NCBI GenBank assembly: GCA_022821235.1
Contig: JAJEEA010000151.1
Coordinates: 1 to 34,576, forward strand
Reading direction: 5' to 3'
From: Vicinamibacteria bacterium
Lineage (GTDB): Bacteria; Acidobacteriota; Vicinamibacteria; Vicinamibacterales; UBA8438
Length of the DNA stretch: 34,576 nucleotides
Shown here: one piece after another, positions 14,073-23,770 of the stretch
Layout: the number at the start of each line of letters is the position of its first letter
How positions within the stretch are numbered: the first letter of the stretch is position 1
Made by a program: the position numbers and the translations under genes
The notes under the pieces: model-generated
Databases searched by the model: none
Told to the model about the DNA's origin: nothing
What the model saw: the letters and a program-made list of their open reading frames with translations, nothing else

Positions 14073-15194
14073 CTATGCCGGCGGAACGAAGGCGAGGAAC
14101 CGCAACGGGTTGTCGACGGTCATGGCGTGGATCTCGCCGCCGGTCACCCCCGCCTCGCGCAGCATGGGGACGAACCGGGTAATCGTCTTCGCATAGCCCG
14201 GCCCGCCGTTGCGCTGGATGTCCCGGGCGGCGGCGAAGTCCGACGCGAGCAGCACGCGGTCCACGTGGCCGTCCGCGATCAGCGCCTGAATCATCGGCAC
14301 CTTGCGCCCGTCGGCGTCCGGCCCGCCGCCGAGCCGGTCGAAGCCCACGAACGCGCCGCGCGCGGCGATGCGCCGGTGGACCGCCGCCTCGGGGTCGTCG
14401 AGCCCGCCGAGATGGCCGATGGCCACGCGCCCGGGCGCGACGCCGAGCGCCTCGAAGAGGTCGAGCTGTTCCTCGGCGGCCTGACCGTTCGCGGTGTGCG
14501 TGAAGATCGGCAGGTTCGTCAGCAGGTGGGCCTTGCCGACGGCGTTGAACGCCTTGCGCTCCGACGGCGTGATCTCGGCCGAGCTCCCGATCTCGCCGAA
14601 GGCCCCCCACCGCTCCGCCGCGGCCGCCCCGGCCAGCGCCTCCGCGATCTCGTCCTCGCTCCGATCCGCCAGCTCCGGGGGATGGAACGGGTCGGTGTAG
14701 TAGCCGCCGCTCGCCACGATCGGCATGCCGGAGCGCTCGGAGACCTCGCGCAGGAACGCCACGCTCCGCCCCATGTCGTCGTGGCCGCCGTCCACGAGCG
14801 CCGCGACCCCCTCGCGGGCCGCCGCCTCCAGCTCGGCCGCCATGACCTCCGCGTCCTGCATGAAGTAGGGAGAATCGGGCGGCCCGATGAACCGCTCCCG
14901 CGCCGGGTTCTCCGCCCCCAGCAGCCGGTCCCAGAACGCAAGGTCCAGCGACATGTGCTCGTGGAAGAGCACGGCGCCGTGCGCCAGTCGGTCCGGCGGA
15001 ACGTCCTCCAGTATGGTGCGGACTATCGCCCCTTCCGGAAAGGACGGCCCGACGGGGGCCGCCGACCTGGTGGGTGGCGCGGTCTCCGGCGGGCGGCCGC
15101 ACGCGGCCGCCAGACCGGCGCCGCCGAGTCCGACAATACGCATCGCCTCGCGGCGGCTCCATACTCTCGCCCGACTGCTTCGTCGTCCTGTCAT
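14073..15194 (-). CDS. Tat-exported lipoprotein of the phosphotriesterase family (373 aa)
   Basis: The start is set at ATG 15194, preceded by GAGG five bases away; the tracked 413-aa form has an extra unsupported leader. The N terminus has a twin-arginine pattern (WSRREAMRIVGLGG) and a lipobox (LAAAC), implying a folded lipoprotein anchored outside the membrane. Metal ligands of the phosphotriesterase amidohydrolases are all present: HEHMSLD, a Glu in GAFGEIGSS at the bridging position (Lys in classical enzymes), His in IFTHT, His in IGHLGG and Asp in LLASDFA. Members hydrolyse phosphotriesters, lactones or other esters; the substrate is not inferable. It is divergent from the small-protein/nucleotidyltransferase module and convergent with the MazF-type toxin. 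Confidence 0.85.
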   Translation of the reverse strand: MTGRRSSRARVWSRREAMRIVGLGGAGLAAACGRPPETAPPTRSAAPVGPSFPEGAIVRTILEDVPPDRLAHGAVLFHEHMSLDLAFWDRLLGAENPARERFIGPPDSPYFMQDAEVMAAELEAAAREGVAALVDGGHDDMGRSVAFLREVSERSGMPIVASGGYYTDPFHPPELADRSEDEIAEALAGAAAAERWGAFGEIGSSAEITPSERKAFNAVGKAHLLTNLPIFTHTANGQAAEEQLDLFEALGVAPGRVAIGHLGGLDDPEAAVHRRIAARGAFVGFDRLGGGPDADGRKVPMIQALIADGHVDRVLLASDFAAARDIQRNGGPGYAKTITRFVPMLREAGVTGGEIHAMTVDNPLRFLAFVPPA

Positions 15195-15347
15195 GTCGCC
15201 CTCGCTCCGTGCCGCGCCTCGTCCGGGACGCCGCGCCCGGTGGACGGCCCCATCTTGACATGATTGGCGCGGGGCCGTCCGCGCAAGGCGCGAGGGATTC
15301 CCTCGTGAACGCACGCCAGGTCACGCCAGGACCGCCGATCCGCGTGC

Positions 15348-15353
15348 TAGACT
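15348..15353 (+). promoter_or_regulatory. Candidate -10 box (TAGACT) of the nucleotidyltransferase module
   Basis: TAGACT lies 16 nt before ATG 15370, leaving a leader of only about 10 nt that contains GGGGAACG. No clear -35 is seen. Confidence 0.35.
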
Positions 15354-15369
15354 CGAGCTCTGGGGAACG

Positions 15370-15816
15370 ATGGCTGCGAAACGCCCACGAGCAACCGCAC
15401 GGGAGGCGGCAACGACGACGGCCGACAGCGCCCACGAGCTCGCCCCGGCCGGTGCATTCGACACCGAACGGGGGAACGCGGAGATCCGCCGAAGCTGCGG
15501 CGTGACGACCGACGAGACGGAAATCGGCCCGGACAGCCGTACAGTGAGGAACAGGATCGCTCGAAGCTGCGCCGGTTGGCCCGACCGGCCGACCGGCCGG
15601 GAGTTCTACGACGCCGTCCGCGCTCCCCGGCCGACAGAGCGCCAGCGATGCCTCGTCTCCATGTGGATGCTCGAGGCGACGGACGAGGACGTGATTCTGG
15701 CCTGGGCCGAAGAGGCCTACACTCTGCGGGACCTGGTCGCCGCGGCCCACCGGGCCGGCGCCCAGGACGACAACCCGGCACGGAACGACTACCTGAACAC
15801 CTTGAGAGCGCGATGA
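15370..15816 (+). CDS. Uncharacterised small protein partnered with a nucleotidyltransferase (148 aa)
   Basis: I do not recognise a named family. The first 55 residues are Ala/Thr/Arg-rich and probably disordered. The rest is a helical domain with DSRTV, CAGW, EFYDAVR, PTERQRCLVS and a highly acidic stretch (LEATDEDVILAWAEEAY), ending NDYLNTLRAR. A homologous core occurs at 3458-3886 on the other strand, so this is a real, mobile protein family. The stop overlaps the next start (ATGA), coupling it to an AbiEii-like nucleotidyltransferase. By analogy with AbiE and MNT modules it may be the antitoxin or regulator, but it does not resemble AbiEi or HEPN sequences that I know. Confidence 0.7.
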   Translation: MAAKRPRATAREAATTTADSAHELAPAGAFDTERGNAEIRRSCGVTTDETEIGPDSRTVRNRIARSCAGWPDRPTGREFYDAVRAPRPTERQRCLVSMWMLEATDEDVILAWAEEAYTLRDLVAAAHRAGAQDDNPARNDYLNTLRAR

Positions 15817-16739
15817 CGCGGCTGAGGCTGCCGGAACCGGCCGCCGACCTCCTCGCGAAAACCCACCACATTCTCGACGCGTTCCTGACGCCGGTGACAC
15901 CGGGGCGATCCGGATGGGCCCTGACCGGGGGCACGGTCCTGGGCGCCCGCTGGCGGCACCGCGAGAGCAGCGACCTGGACCTCGTGGTCCATCCCGAAAC
16001 CGAGATCGCTCGGCTCGCGAAGAAGCACAACCCCGACTTCTGGCGGGCGATGGAGACCGCCGGGGCGACCGGTATCGAGCTCGGGGGCACACCCACCATC
16101 CACTTCCCGACGGGGAAGATCGAACTGATCACCACACCACCGGTGCCCAGGATGGGCCACACGACGGAGACCCTCGAGACGGGGCTCGCGGTCCTCCTCG
16201 GCCCCGCACAGGTACTGACGGGTAAGCTCCGGCACCGGAGCCTCGCCGCACCCGTGCGCGACCTCTACGACGTCGCGGTCGGGTGGCGGATCGATCCCGC
16301 AGCGACCGCGATCGCGGTGAACGCAACCAACGAGCGCACGCTGGCTGCGGCCTCGACACACTGGAGAAAACGGTGCGACCGGTACCGCGACGAGGCCCGC
16401 ACCGAGCTCACGGGGGTTCCCGAGAGACTCCAGGACATCCTGGCCGATCCGGCCGAACAGGCACGGCGGGCGGTCCGGGAGGCCAGGTATCGGCGTCTCG
16501 TCGTCGCCAGCAGCCCGGACGCGGTGACGGTGACCACCCGGAACCACCGCGGGCTCGCGCAACGCAGGTACAGAACCGAGCACGAAGCGCGAAACGGATT
16601 CGAAGAAGAAGGGGTGAACGCCTGCCTTGCAGCCCGGGGATGGAACCGGGGCCGCATCCGCAACCAGGCGATGAACGCGAGAGCGGTCGGACGAACCGGG
16701 ACGATCCTGGCAATCGGCGACGCCGAGGGGGGCGACTGA
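15813..16739 (+). CDS. AbiEii-like nucleotidyltransferase, probable toxin (308 aa)
   Basis: The start is ATG 15813, within the overlap with the upstream gene; the longer tracked ORF is a frame extension. The Pol-beta-type nucleotidyltransferase signature is near residues 37-55: WALTGGTVLGARWRHRES then SDLDLVV (the GG motif and paired Asp metal ligands). PTIHFPTGKIELIT probably gives the third acidic strand residue. RDLYDVAV is the segment common in AbiEii/DUF1814 proteins. AbiEii toxins transfer nucleotides to targets such as tRNA and block phage growth. The C-terminal 80 residues (ARYRRLVVASSPDAVTVTTRN, EEEGVNACLAARGW) form an extra unrecognised domain. It ends 6 nt from moaA, convergent. 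Confidence 0.75.
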   Translation: MTRLRLPEPAADLLAKTHHILDAFLTPVTPGRSGWALTGGTVLGARWRHRESSDLDLVVHPETEIARLAKKHNPDFWRAMETAGATGIELGGTPTIHFPTGKIELITTPPVPRMGHTTETLETGLAVLLGPAQVLTGKLRHRSLAAPVRDLYDVAVGWRIDPAATAIAVNATNERTLAAASTHWRKRCDRYRDEARTELTGVPERLQDILADPAEQARRAVREARYRRLVVASSPDAVTVTTRNHRGLAQRRYRTEHEARNGFEEEGVNACLAARGWNRGRIRNQAMNARAVGRTGTILAIGDAEGGD

Positions 16740-16745
16740 CGGCGA

Positions 16746-17768
16746 TCACCCGCCGCGCGTGTGCATCTCGAGGTGGGGCTGGCTCTGCAGCGCCTCGACG
16801 GGGATGAAGGTGGAGCGGTCGGCGGCGGCCAGGCGTTCCTCGGCGCCGCGGTCGTCGCGCTGCCGCCAGGTGGCCGCGATGAGGTCCTGCAGGGCCTCGC
16901 GGCTCGCGCCGGCCCGCAGGGGCCCACGCAGGTCGGTGCCGGTGCGTGCGTAGAGGCAGCGGTACCAGAGCCCGTCGGCGGTGAGGCGGCTGCGGTCGCA
17001 TTGCCGGCAGAAGGGCTCGGTCGTCGACGAGATGATGCCGAACACGAGGCCGTCGGGCAGGGTGAAGCGGTCGGCGGGCGCGGCGGTGGACTCGTCGACC
17101 GCCTCGGTCCCTCCGTAGTGGGCGGCCAGCCGGTCGAGCATCTCGCGGCGCGGCACGACGTCGTCCATCGACCAGCGGGTGGCGCCGCCCACGTCCATGT
17201 ACTCGATGAACCGGACCTCGGCGTTCGCGCGCCGGCCGTACTCCAGCATCGGCACGAGCTCGTCGTCGTTGACGCCGCGGATCACCACCGTGTCGATCTT
17301 GACGCTCTCGAAACCGGCGCCGGCCGCCGCCTCCAGCCCCCCCAGGACGTCCCGGTGCCGGTCGAAGCGCGTCAGGGCCTCGAATCGGTCCGCGTCCAGC
17401 GTGTCCAGGCTCACGGTGATGCGCGGCAGGCCGGCCTGCCGCAGCGCCGAGACCTGAGCGGCGAGGAGGATGCCGTTCGTGGTCAGGGCGAGGTCGCGCA
17501 ACGCCGCCTTGCCGGCAAGCAGCGCGACGAGGTCGGGCAGGTCGGTGCGGAGCAGCGGCTCGCCCCCGGTGATGCGGACCTTGTCGGTCCCGAGGGCCGC
17601 GAACACGTCGACCAGGCGGTCGATCTCCTCGAACGTCAGGATGTCGTCGCGGGGCAGCCAGACGTACTCCGCCTCGGGCATGCAGTAGTGGCACCGCAGG
17701 TTGCACCGGTCGGTCACCGATACCCGCAGGTTGGCGAGCGGCCGGCCGAGCCGATCCTGGACCTCCAT
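16746..17768 (-). CDS. moaA: GTP 3',8-cyclase MoaA (molybdenum cofactor step 1)
   Basis: A radical SAM enzyme converting GTP to 3',8-cyclo-7,8-dihydro-GTP, the first step to cyclic pyranopterin monophosphate. The N-terminal cluster motif is VTDRCNLRCHYCMP. The GGEPLLR SAM-binding motif follows near residue 65. The C-terminal substrate cluster is CRQCDRSRL...YRCLY, and the protein ends in Gly-Gly (HTRGG), the conserved tail needed for catalysis in MoaA. At 340 residues it is full length. No other moa genes are adjacent. Divergent from the gamma-carbonic anhydrase gene with about 80 bp between starts. Confidence 0.95.
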   Translation of the reverse strand: MEVQDRLGRPLANLRVSVTDRCNLRCHYCMPEAEYVWLPRDDILTFEEIDRLVDVFAALGTDKVRITGGEPLLRTDLPDLVALLAGKAALRDLALTTNGILLAAQVSALRQAGLPRITVSLDTLDADRFEALTRFDRHRDVLGGLEAAAGAGFESVKIDTVVIRGVNDDELVPMLEYGRRANAEVRFIEYMDVGGATRWSMDDVVPRREMLDRLAAHYGGTEAVDESTAAPADRFTLPDGLVFGIISSTTEPFCRQCDRSRLTADGLWYRCLYARTGTDLRGPLRAGASREALQDLIAATWRQRDDRGAEERLAAADRSTFIPVEALQSQPHLEMHTRGG

Positions 17769-17833
17769 CGCCCCTCATTATGCCACCGCCCCGCCCGGGC
17801 CCGACGCGCCGCCGGCCGCCCGCCGGTTCGACA

Positions 17834-17839
17834 TATAAT
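17834..17839 (+). promoter_or_regulatory. Consensus -10 box (TATAAT) 7 nt before the carbonic anhydrase start
   Basis: A perfect TATAAT lies 7 nt before GTG 17847, so transcription should begin at or next to the start codon. No Shine-Dalgarno sequence could fit. There is no clear -35 at 17 bp. Confidence 0.65.
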
Positions 17840-17846
17840 TCACGCC

Positions 17847-18395
17847 GTGCTTCGGCCCCACCGCGCCGGCTTTCCGCGAGTCGCCGGGTCGGCGTTCGTA
17901 GACGAAAGCGCCCAGGTCATCGGCGACGTCGAGATCGGCGAGGACAGCAGCGTCTGGATGAACGCGGTGCTGCGCGGCGACGTCCACTGGATACGGGTAG
18001 GCGACCGCACCAACATCCAGGACGGGAGCGTGCTCCACGGGATGAGCGGGACTCACCCGACCCGGCTCGGCGACGAGGTGACGGTGGGGCACGGGGCGAT
18101 TCTCCACGGCTGCGTGGTCGAGGACCGTTGCCTCATCGGCATGGGGGCGATCGTGCTGAACGGCGCCGTCGTCGGGGCCGGGTCGATCGTCGCGGCCGGC
18201 ACCCTCGTGGCCGAGGGGACCGCCATTCCGCCGGGCTCGCTGGTCATGGGCAGCCCCGGCCGCGTGCGGCGGGCGACCACCGGCGACGAGGCGGCCTCGA
18301 TCCGCCGCTACGCCGACCACTACGTGGCCTACAAGCGCGAGTTCCTGATGTCCTCGGACGGATCCCGGGAGTCGGCAGGGTTGGCTGGGCGGTGA
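17847..18395 (+). CDS. Gamma-class carbonic anhydrase-like hexapeptide-repeat protein (182 aa)
   Basis: The start is GTG 17847. This gives the normal 182-aa length; the longer tracked ORF is antisense to moaA. Left-handed beta-helix hexapeptide repeats run from about residue 17 to 135 (AQVIGDVEIGEDSSVWMNAVLRGDV; GAIVLNGAVVGAGSIVAAGTLV). The metal-site region is conserved: RGDVHWIRVG, NIQDGSVLHG, then TVGHGAILHGC with the zinc/iron-ligand His residues. Such YrdA/CaiE-type proteins may hydrate CO2 or act as acyl-transferase-like scaffolds; activity cannot be judged from sequence. The final 20 residues are a variable tail. It lies just before hisS on the same strand, with 84 bp between. Confidence 0.88.
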   Translation: MLRPHRAGFPRVAGSAFVDESAQVIGDVEIGEDSSVWMNAVLRGDVHWIRVGDRTNIQDGSVLHGMSGTHPTRLGDEVTVGHGAILHGCVVEDRCLIGMGAIVLNGAVVGAGSIVAAGTLVAEGTAIPPGSLVMGSPGRVRRATTGDEAASIRRYADHYVAYKREFLMSSDGSRESAGLAGR

Positions 18396-18479
18396 GCGGA
18401 GCCGCAGGCGACGATCCCCGGGCCGGGAGAAGCAGGTGACGACGCAGTCGGCGGCAGAACGAAGGGACCCCTCCTCACG

Positions 18480-19820
18480 GTGATTTCCGGCATTCGCGGC
18501 ACGCGGGACATCCTGCCCGACGAGGTGGGGCGGTGGCGGCGCGTCGAGCGCGCGGCGGTGGAGGTGTGCGAGCGCTACGGGTACGTCGAGGTGCGGACTC
18601 CCGTGATCGAGCGCGAGGAGCTGTTCGCGAAGGGGACCGGCGAGTCGACGGACATCGTCCAGAAGGAGATGTACGCGTTCACCGACAAGGGCGGCGAGCG
18701 CGTCACCCTGCGGCCCGAGGCGACGCCCAGCCTCGTCCGCGCCTTCGTCGAGCACGGCCTGGAGCAGGCCCTGCCGTTCGCCAAGCTGTACAGCCTGGGG
18801 CCGATGTTCCGGTACGAGCGCCCGCAGAAGGGCCGCTACCGGCAGTTCCACCAGCTCGACGTCGAGGTGTTCGGCATCGCCGATCCGGCCGTCGACGCGG
18901 AAGTCATCGAGATGGCCTCGGCCTTCGTGGCCGAGCTCGGTCTCGAGGGGGCCGAGCTCGTCATCAACTCCGTCGGGTGCGAGGCCTGCCGGCCCGCGTT
19001 CAGCGCAGCCCTGCTCGCGGCCCTAGGCGAGCGGGTGTCGGACCTGTGCGGCGACTGCCGGCGCCGGGCCGACACCAACCCGCTACGCATCTTCGACTGC
19101 AAGGTGCCGGCCGACCAGCCGATCATCGACGCGCTCCCCCATTCGGAAGACTACCTGTGCGACGCCTGCCGGGACCACTTCGCCGAGGTGCGCGGCCACC
19201 TCGACGCCTACGGGCTGTCGTACCGCGTGTCGCACCGGCTCGTCCGAGGCCTCGACTACTACATGCGCACCACCTTCGAGATTCTCGGGGCCGGGCTCGG
19301 GGCGCAGAACGCGCTGCTGGGCGGCGGCCGCTACGACGGCCTCGTGAGGCAGCTCGGCGGGCCCGACCGCCCCGGCATCGGGTTCGCGGCGGGGCTCGAG
19401 CGCCTGGTCCTCGCCCTGCCCGCGGGCGCCGGGGACGCGGCGCCGGTCGACGCCTTCGTGGTGGCCCTCGGCGGCGCGACGTGGGCGGCGGCCCGGGTGC
19501 TGGCCCGCGACCTGCGCCGGACGGGCCTGCGGGTGCTGATCGACTACGGCGGCCGTTCCTCGAAGTCGCAGATGAAGCGGGCCAACCGCAGCGGGGCCCG
19601 GCACATGCTCATCGTCGGCGAGGACGAGCTGGCCGCCGGCGAGGTGGCGGTCAAGGAGATGGAGACGGGCGAGCAGCGGCGGGTGCCCCGCGACGGAGTC
19701 GCCTCGGCGATTGCGAACCGCCCCGCGGCGCACGACCGGGGGCGGCAAGCGAGTCAGCCGGCGTCGGAGAATCCGGGCGTGGCGGGAGACGCAGGGACGC
19801 GCAGCGTGCTCGTCGATTGA
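18480..19820 (+). CDS. hisS: Histidyl-tRNA synthetase
   Basis: A class II aminoacyl-tRNA synthetase charging tRNA-His. GTG start; ISGIRGTRDILPDE is the standard HisRS N terminus. Motif 2 is MFRYERPQKGRYRQFHQLDVEVFG. The histidine-specific signatures are RGLDYYMRTTFE and GGGRYDGL. Motif 3 is GIGFAAGLERLVLAL (near residues 299-313), and the anticodon-binding domain follows (VDAFVVALGG...VLIDYGGRSSKSQMKRANRSGARHMLIVGEDEL). The last 35 residues (RPAAHDRGRQASQPASENP) are a non-conserved, probably disordered tail. It is followed by aspS after 137 bp, a common pairing. Confidence 0.96.
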   Translation: MISGIRGTRDILPDEVGRWRRVERAAVEVCERYGYVEVRTPVIEREELFAKGTGESTDIVQKEMYAFTDKGGERVTLRPEATPSLVRAFVEHGLEQALPFAKLYSLGPMFRYERPQKGRYRQFHQLDVEVFGIADPAVDAEVIEMASAFVAELGLEGAELVINSVGCEACRPAFSAALLAALGERVSDLCGDCRRRADTNPLRIFDCKVPADQPIIDALPHSEDYLCDACRDHFAEVRGHLDAYGLSYRVSHRLVRGLDYYMRTTFEILGAGLGAQNALLGGGRYDGLVRQLGGPDRPGIGFAAGLERLVLALPAGAGDAAPVDAFVVALGGATWAAARVLARDLRRTGLRVLIDYGGRSSKSQMKRANRSGARHMLIVGEDELAAGEVAVKEMETGEQRRVPRDGVASAIANRPAAHDRGRQASQPASENPGVAGDAGTRSVLVD

Positions 19821-19957
19821 AGCGAGTCGGCCGCCGATCGCCTCGGACGTCGACCAGGTGGACGGCCCCGCGTGACGTCCCATCCGGGCTGCGGGCCGGC
19901 TTGCGGGCAGGTTCGGCGACGCCGGGGGCATCGACGCCGGCGACAGGGTGTAGACCA

Positions 19958-21709
<1,752 letters not shown>

Positions 21710-21967
21710 GCAGCCGGTGGCGAGAGTCCCCGCTGCTTTCGAGCGGCGAGGCGTCCCGCCTGAGCCCGGCAAGCGTCGCCTTCGGCTCCGATTGCCGGCC
21801 AACCGTGCCCGCCGGGCGTCAGCGCCGTGACCGGCGCAGACGCCCGGTTGCGTTGCTCCTCGGTCAGATACGCCCAGCACTCTCTCTCGTCGCGCCTTGG
21901 CAGGCGCCTCGACGATCCGCCGGCGCCCCGCGGGCGCTGCAACGCGGGGCCTTTCGCCACGGGCTGC
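21710..21967 (+). mobile_element. MITE-like element, copy 1 (258 bp)
   Basis: The sequence aligns end to end with the reverse complement of 31507-31766. Its ends form imperfect terminal inverted repeats of about 25 bp (GCAGCCGGTGGCGAGAG on the left; the right end reverse-complements to GCAGCCCGTGGCGAAAG). A 44-bp core (21754-21797) is identical in both copies and contains the hairpin CCGGCAA...TTGCCGG. There is no coding capacity for a transposase. It starts one base after the aspS stop and fills most of the 307-bp gap to phoH; the remaining 50 bp (21968-22016) hold the phoH upstream region. Confidence 0.75.
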
Positions 21968-22016
21968 GAGGGCACTTGCCGTAGCCGGCCGATTGGTGCA
22001 CGATCGCAGACGAGAC

Positions 22017-23057
22017 GTGTCCGAAGAACCCAGCCCATCCGGCACTGCCGCGGCCACGCGGATAGCCGTACCCGACGACGGGATCGAGCAACTGTTCGGC
22101 GCCCACGATTCACACCTCGCGACGTTCGAGGAGCTGTTCGGGGTGCGAGTCCGCACCGACGGCAACCAGCTCCTGGTCGACGGCGAGGCGGGGGCGGTCG
22201 AGGGGGTGGAGCGGACGGTCCGCCAGTTGTCGGCGCTGGTCGGCGACGGCTACCGGCTGTCGCCGGACGACGTGAGGCAGGCGGCCCAGCTCGTCATGCA
22301 GGACGCGTCGGTCCGGCTGCGCGACTACTTCGTCAAGACCACCGTCAAGGCGTCGAGCAAGCGGCAGGTCGCCCCCAAGAGCCTCAACCAGCGGCGTTAC
22401 CTGGAGGCCATCGACCGGCACGACGTCGTCTTCGGGGTCGGACCGGCGGGGACGGGCAAGACCTATCTGGCGATGGCCCAGGCCGTCGCCTACCTGACCG
22501 CGAAGAAGGTCACCCGCATCATCCTCGCGCGCCCCGCCGTCGAGGCCGGCGAGCGGCTCGGGTTCCTGCCCGGCGACATGCAGGAGAAGGTGAACCCCTA
22601 CCTGCGCCCCCTCTACGACGCCCTCTACGACATGCTCGACCTCGACCGCGTCGACCGGCTGCTCGACCGCCGGACCATCGAGATCGCGCCCCTCGCGTTC
22701 ATGCGGGGGCGGACCCTGAACGACGCGTTCGTGATTCTCGACGAGGCCCAGAACACCACCGCCGAGCAGATGAAGATGTTCCTCACGCGTCTCGGGTTCG
22801 GGTCGAAGGCGGTCGTCACCGGCGACATCACCCAGATAGACCTGCCGGCGGGGCGCGTGTCCGGCCTAGTCGAGGTCCTGGGCATCCTGGAGCACGTGGA
22901 CGGCATCGCGTTCACCCGCTTCGACGACCGCGACGTGGTGCGGCACCCGCTCGTGCGGCGCATCGTCCGGGCCTACGAGACCTGGGCCGAGCGCCCCGAC
23001 GACCCGGCCGCGGCGCCCGCGCCCGCCGGGCGTGGAGCCCTCGATTCGGCGCCGTGA
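22017..23057 (+). CDS. phoH: PhoH-like ATPase (346 aa)
   Basis: The start is placed at GTG 22017 (MSEEPSPSGTAAATRIAVPDDG). The tracked ATG at 21897 lies inside the MITE-like repeat and adds an Arg-rich leader. An N-terminal KH-like region (residues about 25-75: LFGAHDSHLATFEELFGVRV...LVDGEAGAVE) precedes the PhoH P-loop ATPase. Walker A is GPAGTGKTYLAMAQ, followed by ILARPAVEAGERLGFLPGD. Walker B is AFVILDEAQNTT, then VVTGDITQIDLP. PhoH proteins are linked to RNA metabolism and ribosome maturation, and the gene order phoH-ybeY-(CBS)-era is the widespread arrangement. The C-terminal 25 residues are Pro/Ala-rich. Confidence 0.93.
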   Translation: MSEEPSPSGTAAATRIAVPDDGIEQLFGAHDSHLATFEELFGVRVRTDGNQLLVDGEAGAVEGVERTVRQLSALVGDGYRLSPDDVRQAAQLVMQDASVRLRDYFVKTTVKASSKRQVAPKSLNQRRYLEAIDRHDVVFGVGPAGTGKTYLAMAQAVAYLTAKKVTRIILARPAVEAGERLGFLPGDMQEKVNPYLRPLYDALYDMLDLDRVDRLLDRRTIEIAPLAFMRGRTLNDAFVILDEAQNTTAEQMKMFLTRLGFGSKAVVTGDITQIDLPAGRVSGLVEVLGILEHVDGIAFTRFDDRDVVRHPLVRRIVRAYETWAERPDDPAAAPAPAGRGALDSAP

Positions 23058-23074
23058 CCTCTCGACGGACCCGA

Positions 23075-23089
23075 TGATGACAGTCATCA
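23075..23089. repeat. 15-bp palindrome between phoH and ybeY
   Basis: TGATGACAGTCATCA is a perfect 7-bp inverted repeat with a 1-nt centre, 17 nt after the phoH stop. It has the shape of a dimer-binding operator and no T-run. Confidence 0.45.
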
Positions 23090-23159
23090 CGACGCGTTGC
23101 GCGACGAGGGCCTTTCGATCCGGCGCCCTGACCCGCGCCCCGACCCCGCGCCGTCGCCC

Positions 23160-23302
23160 ATGACCGCCGACGACTTCGACCCTGCGCCATCGCCATGACC
23201 GCCGACGACCCCGACCCCGCGTCACCGCCCATGACCGCCGACGACCCCGACCCTGCGTCGTCGCCCATGACCGCTGACGACCCCGACCCCCGCCCCGCGC
23301 CC
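23160..23302 (+). repeat. Tandem 36-bp repeats at the ybeY start, with a coupled mini-ORF
   Basis: Units begin at 23160 (35 bp), 23195 (36 bp), 23231 (36 bp) and 23267 (partial), each starting ATGACCGC. A more degenerate unit may precede them at about 23123. The first unit lacks one base, so an ORF from ATG 23160 stops after 12 codons (MTADDFDPAPSP) at a TGA overlapping the next ATG. The other units are in frame with ybeY. Confidence 0.75.
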
Positions 23303-23770
23303 GCCCGGCTCGAGGTGGTGGTGACGGACGGGCGCGGGCGGCCCAGGGCGGCCGGCGACCTGCCGGCGTGGCTCGCGGGGGTGGCGCCCCGGTCCGCGGC
23401 CGGCCAGGCCGTGGTCGCCCTCGTCTGCGACCGCAAGATGCGCGACCTCAACCGCCGCTTCCGCGGCATCGACCGGGTGACCGACGTGCTGTCGTTCCCG
23501 GCCGAACCGGACGGCCCGGACGACCCGGGGGCGTCCGGCGCCGGGGAAGGCGGCGGCCCGCGGTGGCTCGGAGACATCGTCATCGCCACCGGCCGGGCGG
23601 CGCGGCAGGCGCGGGCGGCGGGGCTCACCGAGTCGGAGGAGCGGCGCCGCCTCGCCCTCCACGGCCTGCTCCACCTGCTGGGCTACGACCACGAGCGCGA
23701 CGACGGACGCATGCGGCGGCTGGAGCGGCGGCTCCAGCGGCGCGGCGGCCTGCCGGTGGACGCCTCATGA
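23195..23770 (+). CDS. ybeY: Endoribonuclease YbeY (rRNA maturation)
   Basis: A zinc-dependent single-strand endoribonuclease acting in 16S rRNA 3' processing and ribosome quality control. The catalytic metal motif is HGLLHLLGYDHERD near the C terminus. ALVCDRKMRDLNRRFRGID and TDVLSFPAE are the usual central motifs. The domain proper starts near residue 37. The first 33 residues are repeats of MTADDPDPAS, encoded by 36-bp tandem DNA units that offer three in-frame ATG starts (23195, 23231, 23267), so the true start is uncertain and could be variable. An insertion between LSFPAE and the GDIVIATG strand is Gly/Asp/Pro-rich. The stop overlaps the next start (ATGA). Confidence 0.93.
   Translation: MTADDPDPASPPMTADDPDPASSPMTADDPDPRPAPARLEVVVTDGRGRPRAAGDLPAWLAGVAPRSAAGQAVVALVCDRKMRDLNRRFRGIDRVTDVLSFPAEPDGPDDPGASGAGEGGGPRWLGDIVIATGRAARQARAAGLTESEERRRLALHGLLHLLGYDHERDDGRMRRLERRLQRRGGLPVDAS

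Noticed and set aside
15576-16739. 387-aa form of the nucleotidyltransferase
   Set aside because: The first 79 residues overlap the upstream gene in another frame and are Arg/Pro-rich. The ATG at 15813 with ATGA coupling is the natural start.
23160-23302. CRISPR-like array at the ybeY start (36-bp periodic repeats)
   Set aside because: The units are contiguous with no spacers, and three are translated in frame with ybeY.
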